From CAYRIY01 sp964424335 (GTDB lineage: Bacteria; Bacillota; Limnochordia; DTU080; RSA5): 45,850 bases of DNA. The position numbers were made by a program, and so were the translations under genes. Under the pieces are notes generated by a model. The model was not told where the DNA came from and ran no database searches. It was given only the letters and a program-made list of their open reading frames with translations. Location of the stretch: NCBI GenBank assembly GCA_964424335.1, contig CAYRIY010000018.1, positions 1 to 45,850 of the forward strand. Reading direction: 5' to 3'. Of the stretch, positions 16,168-24,535 are shown one piece after another. How positions within the stretch are numbered: the stretch's first letter is position 1; each line of letters starts with the position of its first letter.

Positions 16168-17324
16168 CTGTGCGGGTGTTGATCGCGGGAGGGGGAACCG
16201 GGGGCCATATCTACCCCGCCGTAACCATCGGAAAGGCGCTGCAAGAAAAAGGCGCTGAGCTGCTCTTTGTCGGGACGGCCCGCGGGCTCGAGGCGGACAT
16301 CGTGCCCAGAGAGGGCTTTGCGATCGAGTTTATCCCTGTGCGCTCATTCCCCCGAAAGATCGGATGGTCTTTGGTAAAAGCAGGGATGACCGCAGTCAGC
16401 GGCTTTCGGCAAGCAGGCAAGATCGTGGCTCGCTTCCGCCCGGACGTCTGTGTGGGCACCGGCGGCTATGTGGCGGGTCCGGTGTTGCTCAAGGCGGCTC
16501 TAAAGGGCATCCCGACCGTGATTCAAGAGCAAAACGCCTTTCCAGGTTTTACAAATCGAACGCTCTCTCGCTTTGTCGACCGGGTGGCGCTCGGGTACGA
16601 AGAGGCGGCGAAGCACTTTTCCGCTAGGGACAAGCTGGTCGTGACCGGCAACCCGATCCGCCCTGAGATTTGCAAGATGGACCGGGCGGTCGGCGCCAAG
16701 AGGTTGGGACTAAGCCCGAGCCTCAAGACGGTATTGATCTTCGGAGCAAGTCAAGGCGCGCGATCGATCAATCAGGCTGTTTTGGAGGCGTTGCCCAACT
16801 TGCCCAAGATCGACGCCCAGTTTGTCTTTGCGACGGGAAAGGGCGGATTTGAGGCGTTCGCCAGGGGATGCGAGGAGCGCGGGCATGCGCTTCGAGAGGT
16901 GGAAGGCGGGGCGTATGCGGTCGGCAACCTCCGCGTCCACTCGTACATATACGATATGCCGGCCGCATTGGCCGCGTCGGACCTCGTCGTTGCAAGAGCG
17001 GGCGCCGGATCGATCTCCGAGTTTTGCGCGGTGGGGTTGCCGGCGATTCTCGTGCCGTTTCCTCACGCAGCCGAAAACCATCAGGAGTACAATGCCAAGG
17101 TGCTCGAGGGCCGAGGCGCCGCCGTGGTCGTCCAAGACGCAGAGTTCAACGCGGAAAAGCTGCTTACTCTCGTCGGCGATCTCCTCTCAGACGGAAAGCG
17201 CCTCAGGCAGATGGCGCAAGCGAGCGCAACGCTGGGGCGTCCCGACGCCGTTTGGGACATCGTGGCGTTGATTGAAGGCCTCGTGGCTCAAGAGTCGCCG
17301 AAAGCGCCGCCCCGGGCGCATTGA
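16164..17324 (+). CDS. murG: Lipid II synthase MurG
   Basis: MurG transfers GlcNAc from UDP-GlcNAc to lipid I on the inner face of the membrane. At 386 residues it has the N-terminal GGGTGGHIYPA loop (residues 9-19), VGTGGYVAGP, QEQNAFPGFTNR and, in the C-terminal UDP-GlcNAc domain, ARAGAGSISEF and PFPHAAENHQEYNA. The ATG at 16164 overlaps the spoVE/ftsW TGA, indicating coupling. The tail is about 15 residues longer than usual and Pro-rich. A 71-bp gap leads to murB. Confidence 0.97.
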   Translation: MTVRVLIAGGGTGGHIYPAVTIGKALQEKGAELLFVGTARGLEADIVPREGFAIEFIPVRSFPRKIGWSLVKAGMTAVSGFRQAGKIVARFRPDVCVGTGGYVAGPVLLKAALKGIPTVIQEQNAFPGFTNRTLSRFVDRVALGYEEAAKHFSARDKLVVTGNPIRPEICKMDRAVGAKRLGLSPSLKTVLIFGASQGARSINQAVLEALPNLPKIDAQFVFATGKGGFEAFARGCEERGHALREVEGGAYAVGNLRVHSYIYDMPAALAASDLVVARAGAGSISEFCAVGLPAILVPFPHAAENHQEYNAKVLEGRGAAVVVQDAEFNAEKLLTLVGDLLSDGKRLRQMAQASATLGRPDAVWDIVALIEGLVAQESPKAPPRAH

Positions 17325-17395
17325 TCGCCCCGGAGAACACTTCCTAGCCGTTGGGCATACCGTATTACTGCCCTCGGCTATAGGAGGCAAATTTC

Positions 17396-18310
17396 GTGGA
17401 GAGCTTGAGGGAAAAATTGGCCCGCCGCCTGTCCGGAGAGGTGCGTGCCGATGAGCCTCTAAAGCGGCACACGTCGTATCGGATCGGTGGACCTGCGGAT
17501 CTGCTCGTCCTTCCCGCCTCGGTCGAAGACGTCGTTTGGACGCTTCGCCTGACCCATGAGGCCGGTGTTCCGGTCTTCGTCATGGGATCGGGCAGCAACA
17601 TTTTGGTGAGCGATGCGGGCGTTCGTGGCGTCGTCATACGGATGGGGCAGTCGATGGGGCGCGTTCGCTTCGAAGATGTCTTGGTGTGGGCCGAGGCCGG
17701 CGTGTCGCTTCCGAAACTCGCGAAACTCGCCGCGGATCGAGGTCTGGCGGGGCTGGAGTGGGCCGGGGGGGTGCCCGGAAGCGTCGGCGGCGCCGTTGCG
17801 ATGAACGCGGGCGCGCACGGCGGTGACACCAGCGAGAGTTTGCGTGTCGCATACCTTGTCGCAAGGGACGGCACGCTCGTCGAACGGACGTGCGACGACT
17901 TGAAGTTTGCCTATCGCCAGAGCGGTTTGATCCGCGAGGAGCATTACATTGTCGTGGCCGCGGAGTTTTGCTTGAAGCGCGACTCGAGGGACGAGATCAA
18001 AGCGCGCATGAAACAGTTTGCGGCCCGGCGCCGGCGGACTCAACCGCTTGGAATGCCGAGTTCCGGAAGTGTATTTAAAAACCCACCCGGGGATCATGCA
18101 GGGCGATTGATCGAGGCTGCGTCGCTGAAAGGAACGCAGATCGGGGGTGCGCAGGTGTCGACGGTCCACGGAAATTTCATCGTCAACACGGGGGATGCTT
18201 CGGCCGACGACGTCCGCCGCCTCATCGAACTCGTTCGCCGGAGGGTGAAAGAGGAGTTTGGCGTGACATTGCAGCTCGAAGTCGAATTGGTGGGGTGGGA
18301 TCATTCGTGA
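17396..18310 (+). CDS. murB: UDP-N-acetylenolpyruvoylglucosamine reductase MurB
   Basis: A FAD enzyme that reduces UDP-GlcNAc-enolpyruvate to UDP-MurNAc with NADPH. At 304 residues it starts with the family pattern PLKRHTSYRIGGPADLLV, followed by the FAD-binding VFVMGSGSNILVSD and GLAGLEWAGGVPGSVGGAV. The active-site region RRTQPLGMPSSGSVFKNP contains the catalytic serine position (SSGS). GTG at 17396 has AGGAGG 7-8 nt upstream. It overlaps murA by 4 nt. murB next to divIB/ftsQ is the common Bacillota arrangement. Confidence 0.97.
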   Translation: MESLREKLARRLSGEVRADEPLKRHTSYRIGGPADLLVLPASVEDVVWTLRLTHEAGVPVFVMGSGSNILVSDAGVRGVVIRMGQSMGRVRFEDVLVWAEAGVSLPKLAKLAADRGLAGLEWAGGVPGSVGGAVAMNAGAHGGDTSESLRVAYLVARDGTLVERTCDDLKFAYRQSGLIREEHYIVVAAEFCLKRDSRDEIKARMKQFAARRRRTQPLGMPSSGSVFKNPPGDHAGRLIEAASLKGTQIGGAQVSTVHGNFIVNTGDASADDVRRLIELVRRRVKEEFGVTLQLEVELVGWDHS

Positions 18311-19638
18311 GCGTGGGTTCTAGTCCCTTTGTTCCGGTCCGCGCGAGGGATTTCCAAGAAGCTTCGGCAGAGCCGAGGATTCGCATCAACGGCGGCGTTC
18401 CCCTGTCGGGAGAGCTCAAGGTGAGCGGCGCGAAGAACGCCGTGTTGAAGTTGATGGCCGCTGCGCTGCTTACGGACCAGCCGTGCGTCATAAGAAACGT
18501 GCCCCGGATCGGCGATGTCCTGAATATGATCGATGTGCTGGAAGGGGTCGGCGCCCACTGCAGCCTCGAGGATAATGTCCTGACCATTCAGGCGAGGCAC
18601 CCTGTGCCCGAAGTGCCGGAAGGTCCGGCGCGCCAGATGCGCGCCTCCATCCAAGTGATGGGCCCGCTCCTTGCCAGGTTGGGGGAAGTTCGCATCGGCC
18701 AACCGGGAGGGTGCGCGATCGGCGAACGGCCTGTCGACTTTCACCTGGCGGGATTGCGAGCCATGGGCGCGCAGTTCAAGGAAGGGCACGGCTTCCTCGA
18801 TGGGACCGCCACGCAGTTGACGGGGAGCGAGATCTATTTCGACATGCCAAGTGTCGGCGCGACCGAGAATGTCATGATGGCCGCGGTTCTCTCCTCGGGG
18901 GAGACGGTGATCCGCAACGCAGCCAAAGAACCCGAGATCGTCGAGGCGCAAAACTTCCTAAATTGCATGGGCGCCCGGGTGCGCGGGGCGGGAACGGACA
19001 CCATTCGCATCACAGGAGTTCGAGGGCCCTTGCGCGGCGTGGATTACACCGTGATTCCCGACCGTATCGAAGCGGGCACGATGATGGTGGCGGTTGCGGC
19101 CACAGGCGGGGATGTGGTGATCCAAAACGTCATTCCCGAACACAACGAAATCTTGATCTCGAAATTGACGCAAGCGGGCGTCGGCATCGAAGTGTCCGGT
19201 GAGTGCGTGCGCGTCTTTCCCAGGGAAAAGGTAGGAGCATTGCAAATCCGGTCATTGCCTTATCCCGGCTTTCCCACCGACATGCAGCCGCAGATCATGG
19301 CGCTCCTTGCGACGGCGGACGGCACGAGCATCGTCACGGAGACGGTCTATTCCAGTCGCTTCAAACACGTCGATGAGCTCCGTCGCATGGGCGCGGACAT
19401 CATGCTCGACGGCCGAGTAGCCGTGATACGGGGAAAAAGGCGGCTGTCGGGCGCTCGCGTGGAGGCCACGGACTTGCGGGCAGGCGCGGCCCTCGTGATC
19501 GCGGGACTCGCCGCGGAAGGCGAGACCGTCGTGGAAGGGGTACGGCACATCGACAGGGGCTATGAGGACCTCGTCGCCAAGTTGTCCGGGGCCGGGGCGA
19601 TGGTCGAACGGCGGTGTGAACCGCTTTTTGATAAGTAG
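18307..19638 (+). CDS. murA: UDP-GlcNAc 1-carboxyvinyltransferase MurA
   Basis: This is the first committed step of peptidoglycan precursor synthesis, adding enolpyruvate from PEP to UDP-GlcNAc. The fosfomycin-target cysteine is present in PGGCAIGERP (C136 with this start). Conserved LKVSGAKNAVL, MRASIQVMGPL, PDRIEAGTMM and FPTDMQPQ are seen. The 443 residues include an N-terminal extension of about 20 residues compared with E. coli MurA. GTG at 18307 overlaps the murB stop (GTGA); another GTG at 18295 would add four residues. Many Bacillota have two MurA copies; only one is in this window. Confidence 0.96.
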   Translation: MSVGSSPFVPVRARDFQEASAEPRIRINGGVPLSGELKVSGAKNAVLKLMAAALLTDQPCVIRNVPRIGDVLNMIDVLEGVGAHCSLEDNVLTIQARHPVPEVPEGPARQMRASIQVMGPLLARLGEVRIGQPGGCAIGERPVDFHLAGLRAMGAQFKEGHGFLDGTATQLTGSEIYFDMPSVGATENVMMAAVLSSGETVIRNAAKEPEIVEAQNFLNCMGARVRGAGTDTIRITGVRGPLRGVDYTVIPDRIEAGTMMVAVAATGGDVVIQNVIPEHNEILISKLTQAGVGIEVSGECVRVFPREKVGALQIRSLPYPGFPTDMQPQIMALLATADGTSIVTETVYSSRFKHVDELRRMGADIMLDGRVAVIRGKRRLSGARVEATDLRAGAALVIAGLAAEGETVVEGVRHIDRGYEDLVAKLSGAGAMVERRCEPLFDK

Positions 19639-19649
19639 CGGACCTTCCG

Positions 19650-19696
19650 GGCCATTGAAGGACCAATGGCCTCACGCTGGTCGCCTGGGTTATAAT
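19650..19696 (+). promoter_or_regulatory. Inverted repeat next to a perfect -10 box upstream of ftsQ
   Basis: GGCCATTG and CAATGGCC (19650-19657 and 19664-19671) form a perfect 8-bp inverted repeat with a 6-nt centre. TATAAT follows at 19691-19696, but no good -35 lies 16-18 nt before it. The repeat covers the place where the -35 contact would be, as an operator might. No T-tract follows, so a terminator is unlikely. Confidence 0.4.
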
Positions 19697-19745
19697 GACG
19701 GGTGAGACCATTGGAATCAACGACGACTTTGGAGTGGCCTCACTC

Positions 19746-20456
19746 GTGGCATCGACATACGACAACAAATGGTTCACCATTGCGATGGGCCTTTTCGTCC
19801 TCCTCCTTGCCGTATATGCGGTGCTGCAAAGCCCCCTGTTCGACTTAAGAGCGATCGAGTTGGTCGGCGCGGATCGAGTTTCCCCGGATGACATCCTTCG
19901 TACGGGAGAGCTGGAGATCGGCGCCAACCTTTTTTCTATTAATCTACGTGAGCTCAGCCAATCTTTAGAACGCATCCCGCTGATCGAGCAAGTCCGTTTG
20001 CGGCGACAATTTCCCGGCACCCTCGTCGTCACGGTCGCAGAACGAAGGCCGATCGCCTACCTATCTTCGGAAGGCGGGATTTGGGCCGTCGATGCAAACG
20101 GATACCCCCTGTTCAAGGTCGATCGCATGTCGATGGCAATACCGCTGGTCACGGCCGCTCCGCCCGTTGCCCCGGTGATCGGTGAGTCTATCGACCACGA
20201 GCCCCTAAGGGGCGCCCTCCGCTTTGTCGAGGCGCTTTCGGTAAAGACCCGGTCCAACCTTTCAGAAGTGCACGCGGAGCCCGGTGGGATCACCGCGTAC
20301 AGCCGCGACCGGGTGACCATCGCTCTCGGCGGAGGCGGCGACGCCGCAGAGCAGGCGAGGGTACTCGAAGCGCTCCTGGATAAAATCGACGCGGAAGGAC
20401 TCTCCGTGTCGAGAATCGACGTCTCCCGGCCGCGGGCGCCCGTCCTGCAGCAGTAG
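19746..20456 (+). CDS. ftsQ: Cell division protein FtsQ/DivIB
   Basis: A bitopic septum protein with a short cytoplasmic N-terminus, a membrane helix (about 12-33 with this start), a POTRA domain (LFDLRAIELVGADRVSPDDIL) and the FtsQ beta domain (IEQVRLRRQFPGTLVVTVAERRPIAYL). The order murB-murA-ftsQ fits divIB. The GTG at 19746 (236 residues) has TTTGGAG about 11 nt upstream. A longer start at ATG 19695 (253 residues) has no ribosome binding site and overlaps a TATAAT. It would bridge FtsL and its partners to the class B PBP and SEDS enzyme. Confidence 0.9.
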   Translation: MASTYDNKWFTIAMGLFVLLLAVYAVLQSPLFDLRAIELVGADRVSPDDILRTGELEIGANLFSINLRELSQSLERIPLIEQVRLRRQFPGTLVVTVAERRPIAYLSSEGGIWAVDANGYPLFKVDRMSMAIPLVTAAPPVAPVIGESIDHEPLRGALRFVEALSVKTRSNLSEVHAEPGGITAYSRDRVTIALGGGGDAAEQARVLEALLDKIDAEGLSVSRIDVSRPRAPVLQQ

Positions 20457-20691
20457 GTCGTCCAAGGCGAAAGCGCCGACTTGCCGGGCGCGAGAAGAAG
20501 GATCGTCGCAGCCTTAATTCGCGTGTAAAATCGGGGAGGAATCGGTTTTTTCCCGTGGAAAGTAAGGACGTACTACATCATCACGTCCCGCAATTTCAGC
20601 AGTGCGAGCTTGACTTTCATGCAATTTTTCCTAATTGGCGCGAGACCAAAGGTGCATCGCACATTCGGACACCTGGAAGGAGAGCGGTCCA

Positions 20692-21768
20692 GTGTTTGAG
20701 TTGGACGCTGAGTCCGGTCAGTTTGCAAGCATTAAAGTAGTAGGCGTAGGTGGCGGCGGTACCAACGCCGTCAATCGAATGATCGAAGCAGGTCTTCAGG
20801 GTGTCCACTTTGTGGCGATGAATACGGATGGACAAGCGCTCCAGGCCTCCAACGCCAGCGATCGCCTGCAACTGGGCAGCAAGCTGACTCGGGGGCTCGG
20901 CGCGGGATCCAATCCCGAAGTCGGACACAACGCGGCGGAGGAGAGCCGCGAAGAGATCCGCGCTCTGATCGAAGGCGCTGACATGGTGTTCGTCACTGCC
21001 GGAATGGGTGGCGGGACCGGCACCGGCGGAGCGCCGATCGTGGCAGAGATCGCCAAAGAGTGCTCGTCGCTCACGGTTGCGGTCGTCACCAAACCGTTCT
21101 CTTTTGAGGGTCGCCGCCGACTAAGCCAAGCCGAGCGGGGGATCGCTCAACTCAAAGAGAAAGTCGACACCCTGATCGTGATTCCCAACGACCGGCTGCT
21201 CCAAGTCGTTGAAAAGCGCACGTCGATGCTTGACGCATTCAAGATCGCCGACGATGTGTTGCGCCAGGGCGTACAAGGCATCTCGGACCTCATCACCGTT
21301 CCAGGCCTGATCAACCTCGACTTCGCCGACGTGCGAACGATCATGACCAATGCCGGATCGGCCTTGATGGGCATCGGTCGAGCCTCCGGCGACGACCGGG
21401 CGGTGAAAGCCGCCAAGCAGGCGGTTTCAAGTCCGTTGCTCGAGGCGTCGATCGAAGGCGCCAAGGGGATCTTGCTCAACATCACCGGCAGCTCCAACCT
21501 GGGCCTCTTTGAGGTGAACGAAGCGGCGGAGATCATCGCCGAAGCGGCAGACCCTGAGGCGATGATCATCTTTGGCGCGGTGATCGATGAGACGCTGCAA
21601 GACGAGATTCGAGTCACCGTCATCGCTACAGGTTTCGAAGGTGAGCGGGAAGGCGCCTCTGATGGCCGAGGCGAATCCGGTCGGACGGAGACCGGCAAAC
21701 GGCTCGATATTAGGCCGTTTGCTACGGACGATCTCGAAATTCCGGCGTTTTTGCGCCGGCGGTCGTAA
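20692..21768 (+). CDS. ftsZ: Cell division GTPase FtsZ
   Basis: The tubulin-like GTPase that forms the Z ring. At 358 residues it has the GTP-binding VVGVGGGGTNAVNRM near the N-terminus, the tubulin signature GGGTGTGG at residues 106-113, and a short C-terminal peptide LEIPAFLRRR that would bind membrane-anchoring partners. GTG at 20692 is chosen with AAGGAGAG about 8 nt upstream; the longer reading from 20635 has no conserved residues before it. ftsA, normally just upstream, is absent, and the 235 bp before the gene hold no recognisable gene. Its stop is only 4 bp from the end of the opposing sigE. Confidence 0.98.
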   Translation: MFELDAESGQFASIKVVGVGGGGTNAVNRMIEAGLQGVHFVAMNTDGQALQASNASDRLQLGSKLTRGLGAGSNPEVGHNAAEESREEIRALIEGADMVFVTAGMGGGTGTGGAPIVAEIAKECSSLTVAVVTKPFSFEGRRRLSQAERGIAQLKEKVDTLIVIPNDRLLQVVEKRTSMLDAFKIADDVLRQGVQGISDLITVPGLINLDFADVRTIMTNAGSALMGIGRASGDDRAVKAAKQAVSSPLLEASIEGAKGILLNITGSSNLGLFEVNEAAEIIAEAADPEAMIIFGAVIDETLQDEIRVTVIATGFEGEREGASDGRGESGRTETGKRLDIRPFATDDLEIPAFLRRRS

Positions 21769-21772
21769 TCGC

Positions 21773-22498
21773 TCACTCCATCCTGCGGATCTCGAGCTTT
21801 AGCTTCTTAAGGATGCGCTTCTCGAGGCGAGAAATGTACGACTGAGAAATGCCGAGCGCGTCGGCAACCTCTTTTTGGGTTTTCTCTTGCCCGTCTCTTA
21901 AACCAAATCTGAGTTCCATGATGCTTTTTTCCCGCCGTGAAAGTCGGTCGAGCGCTCCGTGAAGGAGTGATCGGTCGACTTCTTCTTCGATGTACTTGAT
22001 TACGTCACTCTCGGTGCCTAGGACGTCCGACAACAGGAGCTCATTGCCGTCCCAGTCCGTATTGAGCGGTTCGTCGAAGGAGACTTCGGAGCGCGTCTTG
22101 TTGTTTCGCCGCAGGTACATCAAGATCTCGTTTTCGATGCAGCGCGAGGCGTAGGTCGCGAGCTTTATCTTTTTGCTCGGATCAAAGGTGTTGACCGCCT
22201 TGATGAGGCCGATCGTGCCGATCGAAACCAAGTCCTCGATCGAGATGCCCGTATTCTCAAACTTGCGTGCGATGTAGACCACGAGCCTCAAGTTGCGCTC
22301 GATCAAGACGCCTTTGACGGACCCGTCTCCCTCCTCGAGCCGTTCGAGCAGATCGCTCTCCTCGTCCCTCGTGAGCGGCGGGGGCAACACCTCGCTTGAT
22401 CCCACGTATGCGATTGGGCGCGGCCGACTCATGACGCAGAGCAGTCGGATCAAGGCGAGCTTGGCTGCAAATCGGGCCTTACGAAGGGGTGGTAACAT
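21773..22498 (-). CDS. sigE: Sporulation sigma factor SigE (pro-sigma-E)
   Basis: The mother-cell early sigma factor, 241 residues, nearly colinear with B. subtilis SigE (239). Region 2 NLRLVVYIARKFENTGI, IGLIKAVNTFDP and LATYASRCIENEILMYLRR are conserved, as is the region 4 helix-turn-helix ending ISQSYISRLEKRI. The first about 28 residues are a basic-hydrophobic pro-sequence, and AYVGSSEVLPPPL matches the processing site region where SpoIIGA cuts. The ATG at 22498 has AAAGGAGAG close upstream and overlaps the spoIIGA stop by 20 nt. Longer in-frame starts inside spoIIGA are not supported. It converges on ftsZ, unlike in Bacillus. Confidence 0.97.
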   Translation of the reverse strand: MLPPLRKARFAAKLALIRLLCVMSRPRPIAYVGSSEVLPPPLTRDEESDLLERLEEGDGSVKGVLIERNLRLVVYIARKFENTGISIEDLVSIGTIGLIKAVNTFDPSKKIKLATYASRCIENEILMYLRRNNKTRSEVSFDEPLNTDWDGNELLLSDVLGTESDVIKYIEEEVDRSLLHGALDRLSRREKSIMELRFGLRDGQEKTQKEVADALGISQSYISRLEKRILKKLKLEIRRME

Positions 22499-23450
22499 GC
22501 GGCGACTCTCCTTTGGGGCGATGAATGGTTGGTGTGGCGGCGCTTTGTGCGCCCACGGCATCCTGAACCAATTCAGGGTGGAGAAGCGCCTGGTAGCCGC
22601 CTTCGGGATCGAGCCTCTCAGGTGAGATGCCAATGATGGCATCGGAGAGGACGATCCGCTTTCCCTCAATGATCACGGCCGCCTCGTCAGGCCGAAAACC
22701 CATGAGAAGGCCGTTTTTCCTGCCAAGAGACGCAAAGGGTATGACCCGAAATCGGGCCGACCACTTCGCAGAGGTCAAAAGCCTGCTCACCTTGCTGAGG
22801 TCGCCCTGCTCCAAGTGGACCATGTCCTCGCGCAAGTGCTCGGGCAAAAGCGGAGCGACGGCCTGGTGCTCGACGACGACGACTTTGGACCCCTTTAGCG
22901 GATCCTTGAGTTGATTGCCGGTGTCGAGCAAGGCGATCACCCGTATGTGGTTGCCAAACAAGGCGATTTCGAGCGGGATTTGGTACACGCGTTGCCAGAT
23001 GCTCTTTTGGACGACGCCCCACCCGAGTTCTGCGATGATCAAGATTGCGGCAATTGATGCTAGGAGCTGTCCGGCAATGCCCCAGCGGAGTGCGTATCCC
23101 GCCGCCATCCCGGCGCCGCCGGAACTGAGCGCGATAAAGTAAAAAAAGCCGGTGACGCGCATGAGGCGTTGCAAGGGGATCGGAGCAAACGCGACGGCGA
23201 GCATGGCAACGGAGACGCCGACGATGATCGGCCAAAATTGCATCCAGCCGTAATAGCCGATTACGGAGCGACTTGCCAGGTAGAAGGCGACGAAGTAGCA
23301 CGTCCCGAGGCCGGCCGCGGCCGCGAGCCTCATGGGACGCACCTTGGTCTTGGTCGCTTTTGCGGTCGCCCAAAGCAACAAATAGTCCATCACGAAGCTC
23401 AACAGCGCGATGAGAAGGAGTACGTCGAGGTATACTACTTCCGCCGCCAT
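22479..23450 (-). CDS. spoIIGA: Pro-sigma-E processing protease SpoIIGA
   Basis: A membrane-bound aspartic protease that cleaves pro-SigE in the mother cell after the SpoIIR signal. The start at ATG 23450 gives 323 residues beginning EVVYLDVLLL, with GGGGAG about 9 nt upstream. The N-terminal half has five to six membrane helices. The cytoplasmic half carries ALLDTGNQLKDPL with Asp176, at the position of the catalytic Asp of B. subtilis (about 183). The C-terminal PFASLGRKNGLLMGFRPDE is typical of the family. It forms a two-gene operon with sigE, divergent from sigG. Confidence 0.95.
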   Translation of the reverse strand: MAAEVVYLDVLLLIALLSFVMDYLLLWATAKATKTKVRPMRLAAAAGLGTCYFVAFYLASRSVIGYYGWMQFWPIIVGVSVAMLAVAFAPIPLQRLMRVTGFFYFIALSSGGAGMAAGYALRWGIAGQLLASIAAILIIAELGWGVVQKSIWQRVYQIPLEIALFGNHIRVIALLDTGNQLKDPLKGSKVVVVEHQAVAPLLPEHLREDMVHLEQGDLSKVSRLLTSAKWSARFRVIPFASLGRKNGLLMGFRPDEAAVIIEGKRIVLSDAIIGISPERLDPEGGYQALLHPELVQDAVGAQSAATPTIHRPKGESPHVTTPS

Positions 23451-23747
23451 ATAACAACACTCCCCGGGCCCGTCTCTCCACCACGCACGTCCACGAGCAA
23501 ACGGTTTTCTTGTCAATGTACTACCCACGGATATCGCAAAATTCCTTCTGTACGCTAAACCCGGAATAAGCCCAATTTTGAGGGGCAATACTTGAGAGTA
23601 CAGGTCGAGAAAGAGCCGACCGCCCGACCTTGTCGGCTCGGCCTAGCTACCTAGCGAATGAAGATCCTAGCGGGCCAGCGCCGCCGGCCCTATTGGGCGG
23701 CAAGTGGGGACGCATGCTGATCGAGTTGTTAGAGGAGTAGATGGCAC
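23451..23747. promoter_or_regulatory. Divergent spoIIGA-sigG control region
   Basis: This 297-bp stretch should hold the spoIIGA and sigG promoters. On the minus strand TTGACA at 23516-23511 lies about 60 nt before spoIIGA but has no good -10 at 17 or 22 nt. Toward sigG there are several hairpins: GAGCCGAC/GTCGGCTC (23613-23620 and 23632-23639) and GGGCC/GGCCC (23672-23676 and 23686-23690). CCTAGC occurs three times between 23642 and 23671. No clear forespore sigma site was recognised. Confidence 0.45.
23592..23654 (+). CDS. Candidate mini-ORF upstream of sigG (20 residues)
   Basis: TTG at 23592 has GAGGGG 6 nt upstream and opens a 20-codon frame ending at TAG 23652-23654. Its last ten residues, ARPCRLGLAT, match the core TRPCRHGQAT of a second mini-ORF upstream of spoIIR. 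The underlying 28-nt repeats (23623-23650 and 24573-24600) differ at three positions, giving two amino-acid changes and one silent change. It could be a leader peptide for sigG, or the repeat could act only as DNA or RNA structure. I recognise no family. Confidence 0.3.
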   Translation: MRVQVEKEPTARPCRLGLAT

Positions 23748-24527
23748 ATGAACAAGGTTGAGATTTGCGGTGTCAACACCTCGGAACTGCCGGTGCTCTC
23801 CAACGAAAAGATGAAGCAACTCCTCCGCCGCATGCGAGAGGGAGATGCTACGGCTCGAGCGGCGCTCGTTCAAGGCAACCTCAGGCTCGTTCTCAGTGTC
23901 ATTCAGCGCTTCAACAATCGGGGCGAGCACGTCGACGACCTCTTCCAGGTCGGTTGCATCGGCCTCATGAAGGCCATCGACAACTTTGACCTCAGTCAAA
24001 ACGTCAGGTTCTCCACTTATGCTGTCCCGATGATCATCGGAGAGATCCGCCGCTACTTGAGGGACAACAACCCGATCCGTGTGAGCCGCTCGTTGAGGGA
24101 CATCGCCTACAAAGCGCTCCAAGTCCGGGACGCGCTCGTCAACAAAAACTCCGCAGAGCCCTCTGTGGGAGAGATCGCAAAAGAACTCGGCCTTCCCCGA
24201 GAGGAAGTCGTCTTCGCGCTCGATTCGATCCAAGATCCGATCTCCTTGTTCGAACCGATCTATCACGACGGGGGCGATCCGATCTTCGTCATGGATCAGA
24301 TCAGCGACGAAGAGAGCGAAGACGGCGCCTGGATGGATGGAATCACCATTCGCGAAGGCATGTCAAAACTAAGCGATCGGGAGAAACTAATCCTCGCGAT
24401 GCGCTTCTTTGACGGGCGCACACAAATGGAAGTCGCCGATGAGATCGGGATCTCACAAGCGCAAGTTTCGCGGCTTGAGAAGGCGGCTTTGAAAAACCTA
24501 CAGCGCAACATGACAGTCCAGGCGTAG
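23748..24527 (+). CDS. sigG: Forespore sigma factor SigG
   Basis: The late forespore sigma factor, 259 residues, colinear with B. subtilis SigG. Diagnostic stretches are the N-terminal NKVEICGVNTSELPVL, GNLRLVLSVIQRFNNRGE, VDDLFQVGCIGLMK and STYAVPMIIGEIRRYLRDNN in region 2, SRSLRDIAYKALQVR in region 3, and TQMEVADEIGISQAQVSRLEK in region 4 (helix-turn-helix). ATG at 23748 follows GAGGAG by about 11 nt. In Bacillus it follows sigE directly on the same strand; here spoIIGA-sigE is inverted and divergent. Confidence 0.98.
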   Translation: MNKVEICGVNTSELPVLSNEKMKQLLRRMREGDATARAALVQGNLRLVLSVIQRFNNRGEHVDDLFQVGCIGLMKAIDNFDLSQNVRFSTYAVPMIIGEIRRYLRDNNPIRVSRSLRDIAYKALQVRDALVNKNSAEPSVGEIAKELGLPREEVVFALDSIQDPISLFEPIYHDGGDPIFVMDQISDEESEDGAWMDGITIREGMSKLSDREKLILAMRFFDGRTQMEVADEIGISQAQVSRLEKAALKNLQRNMTVQA

Positions 24528-24535
24528 GGACGGCA

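Noticed and set aside
20555..20740. 61-codon ORF with GGGAGG upstream, between ftsQ and ftsZ
   Set aside because: It runs into ftsZ in another frame and has no recognisable features; it is not a shortened FtsA.
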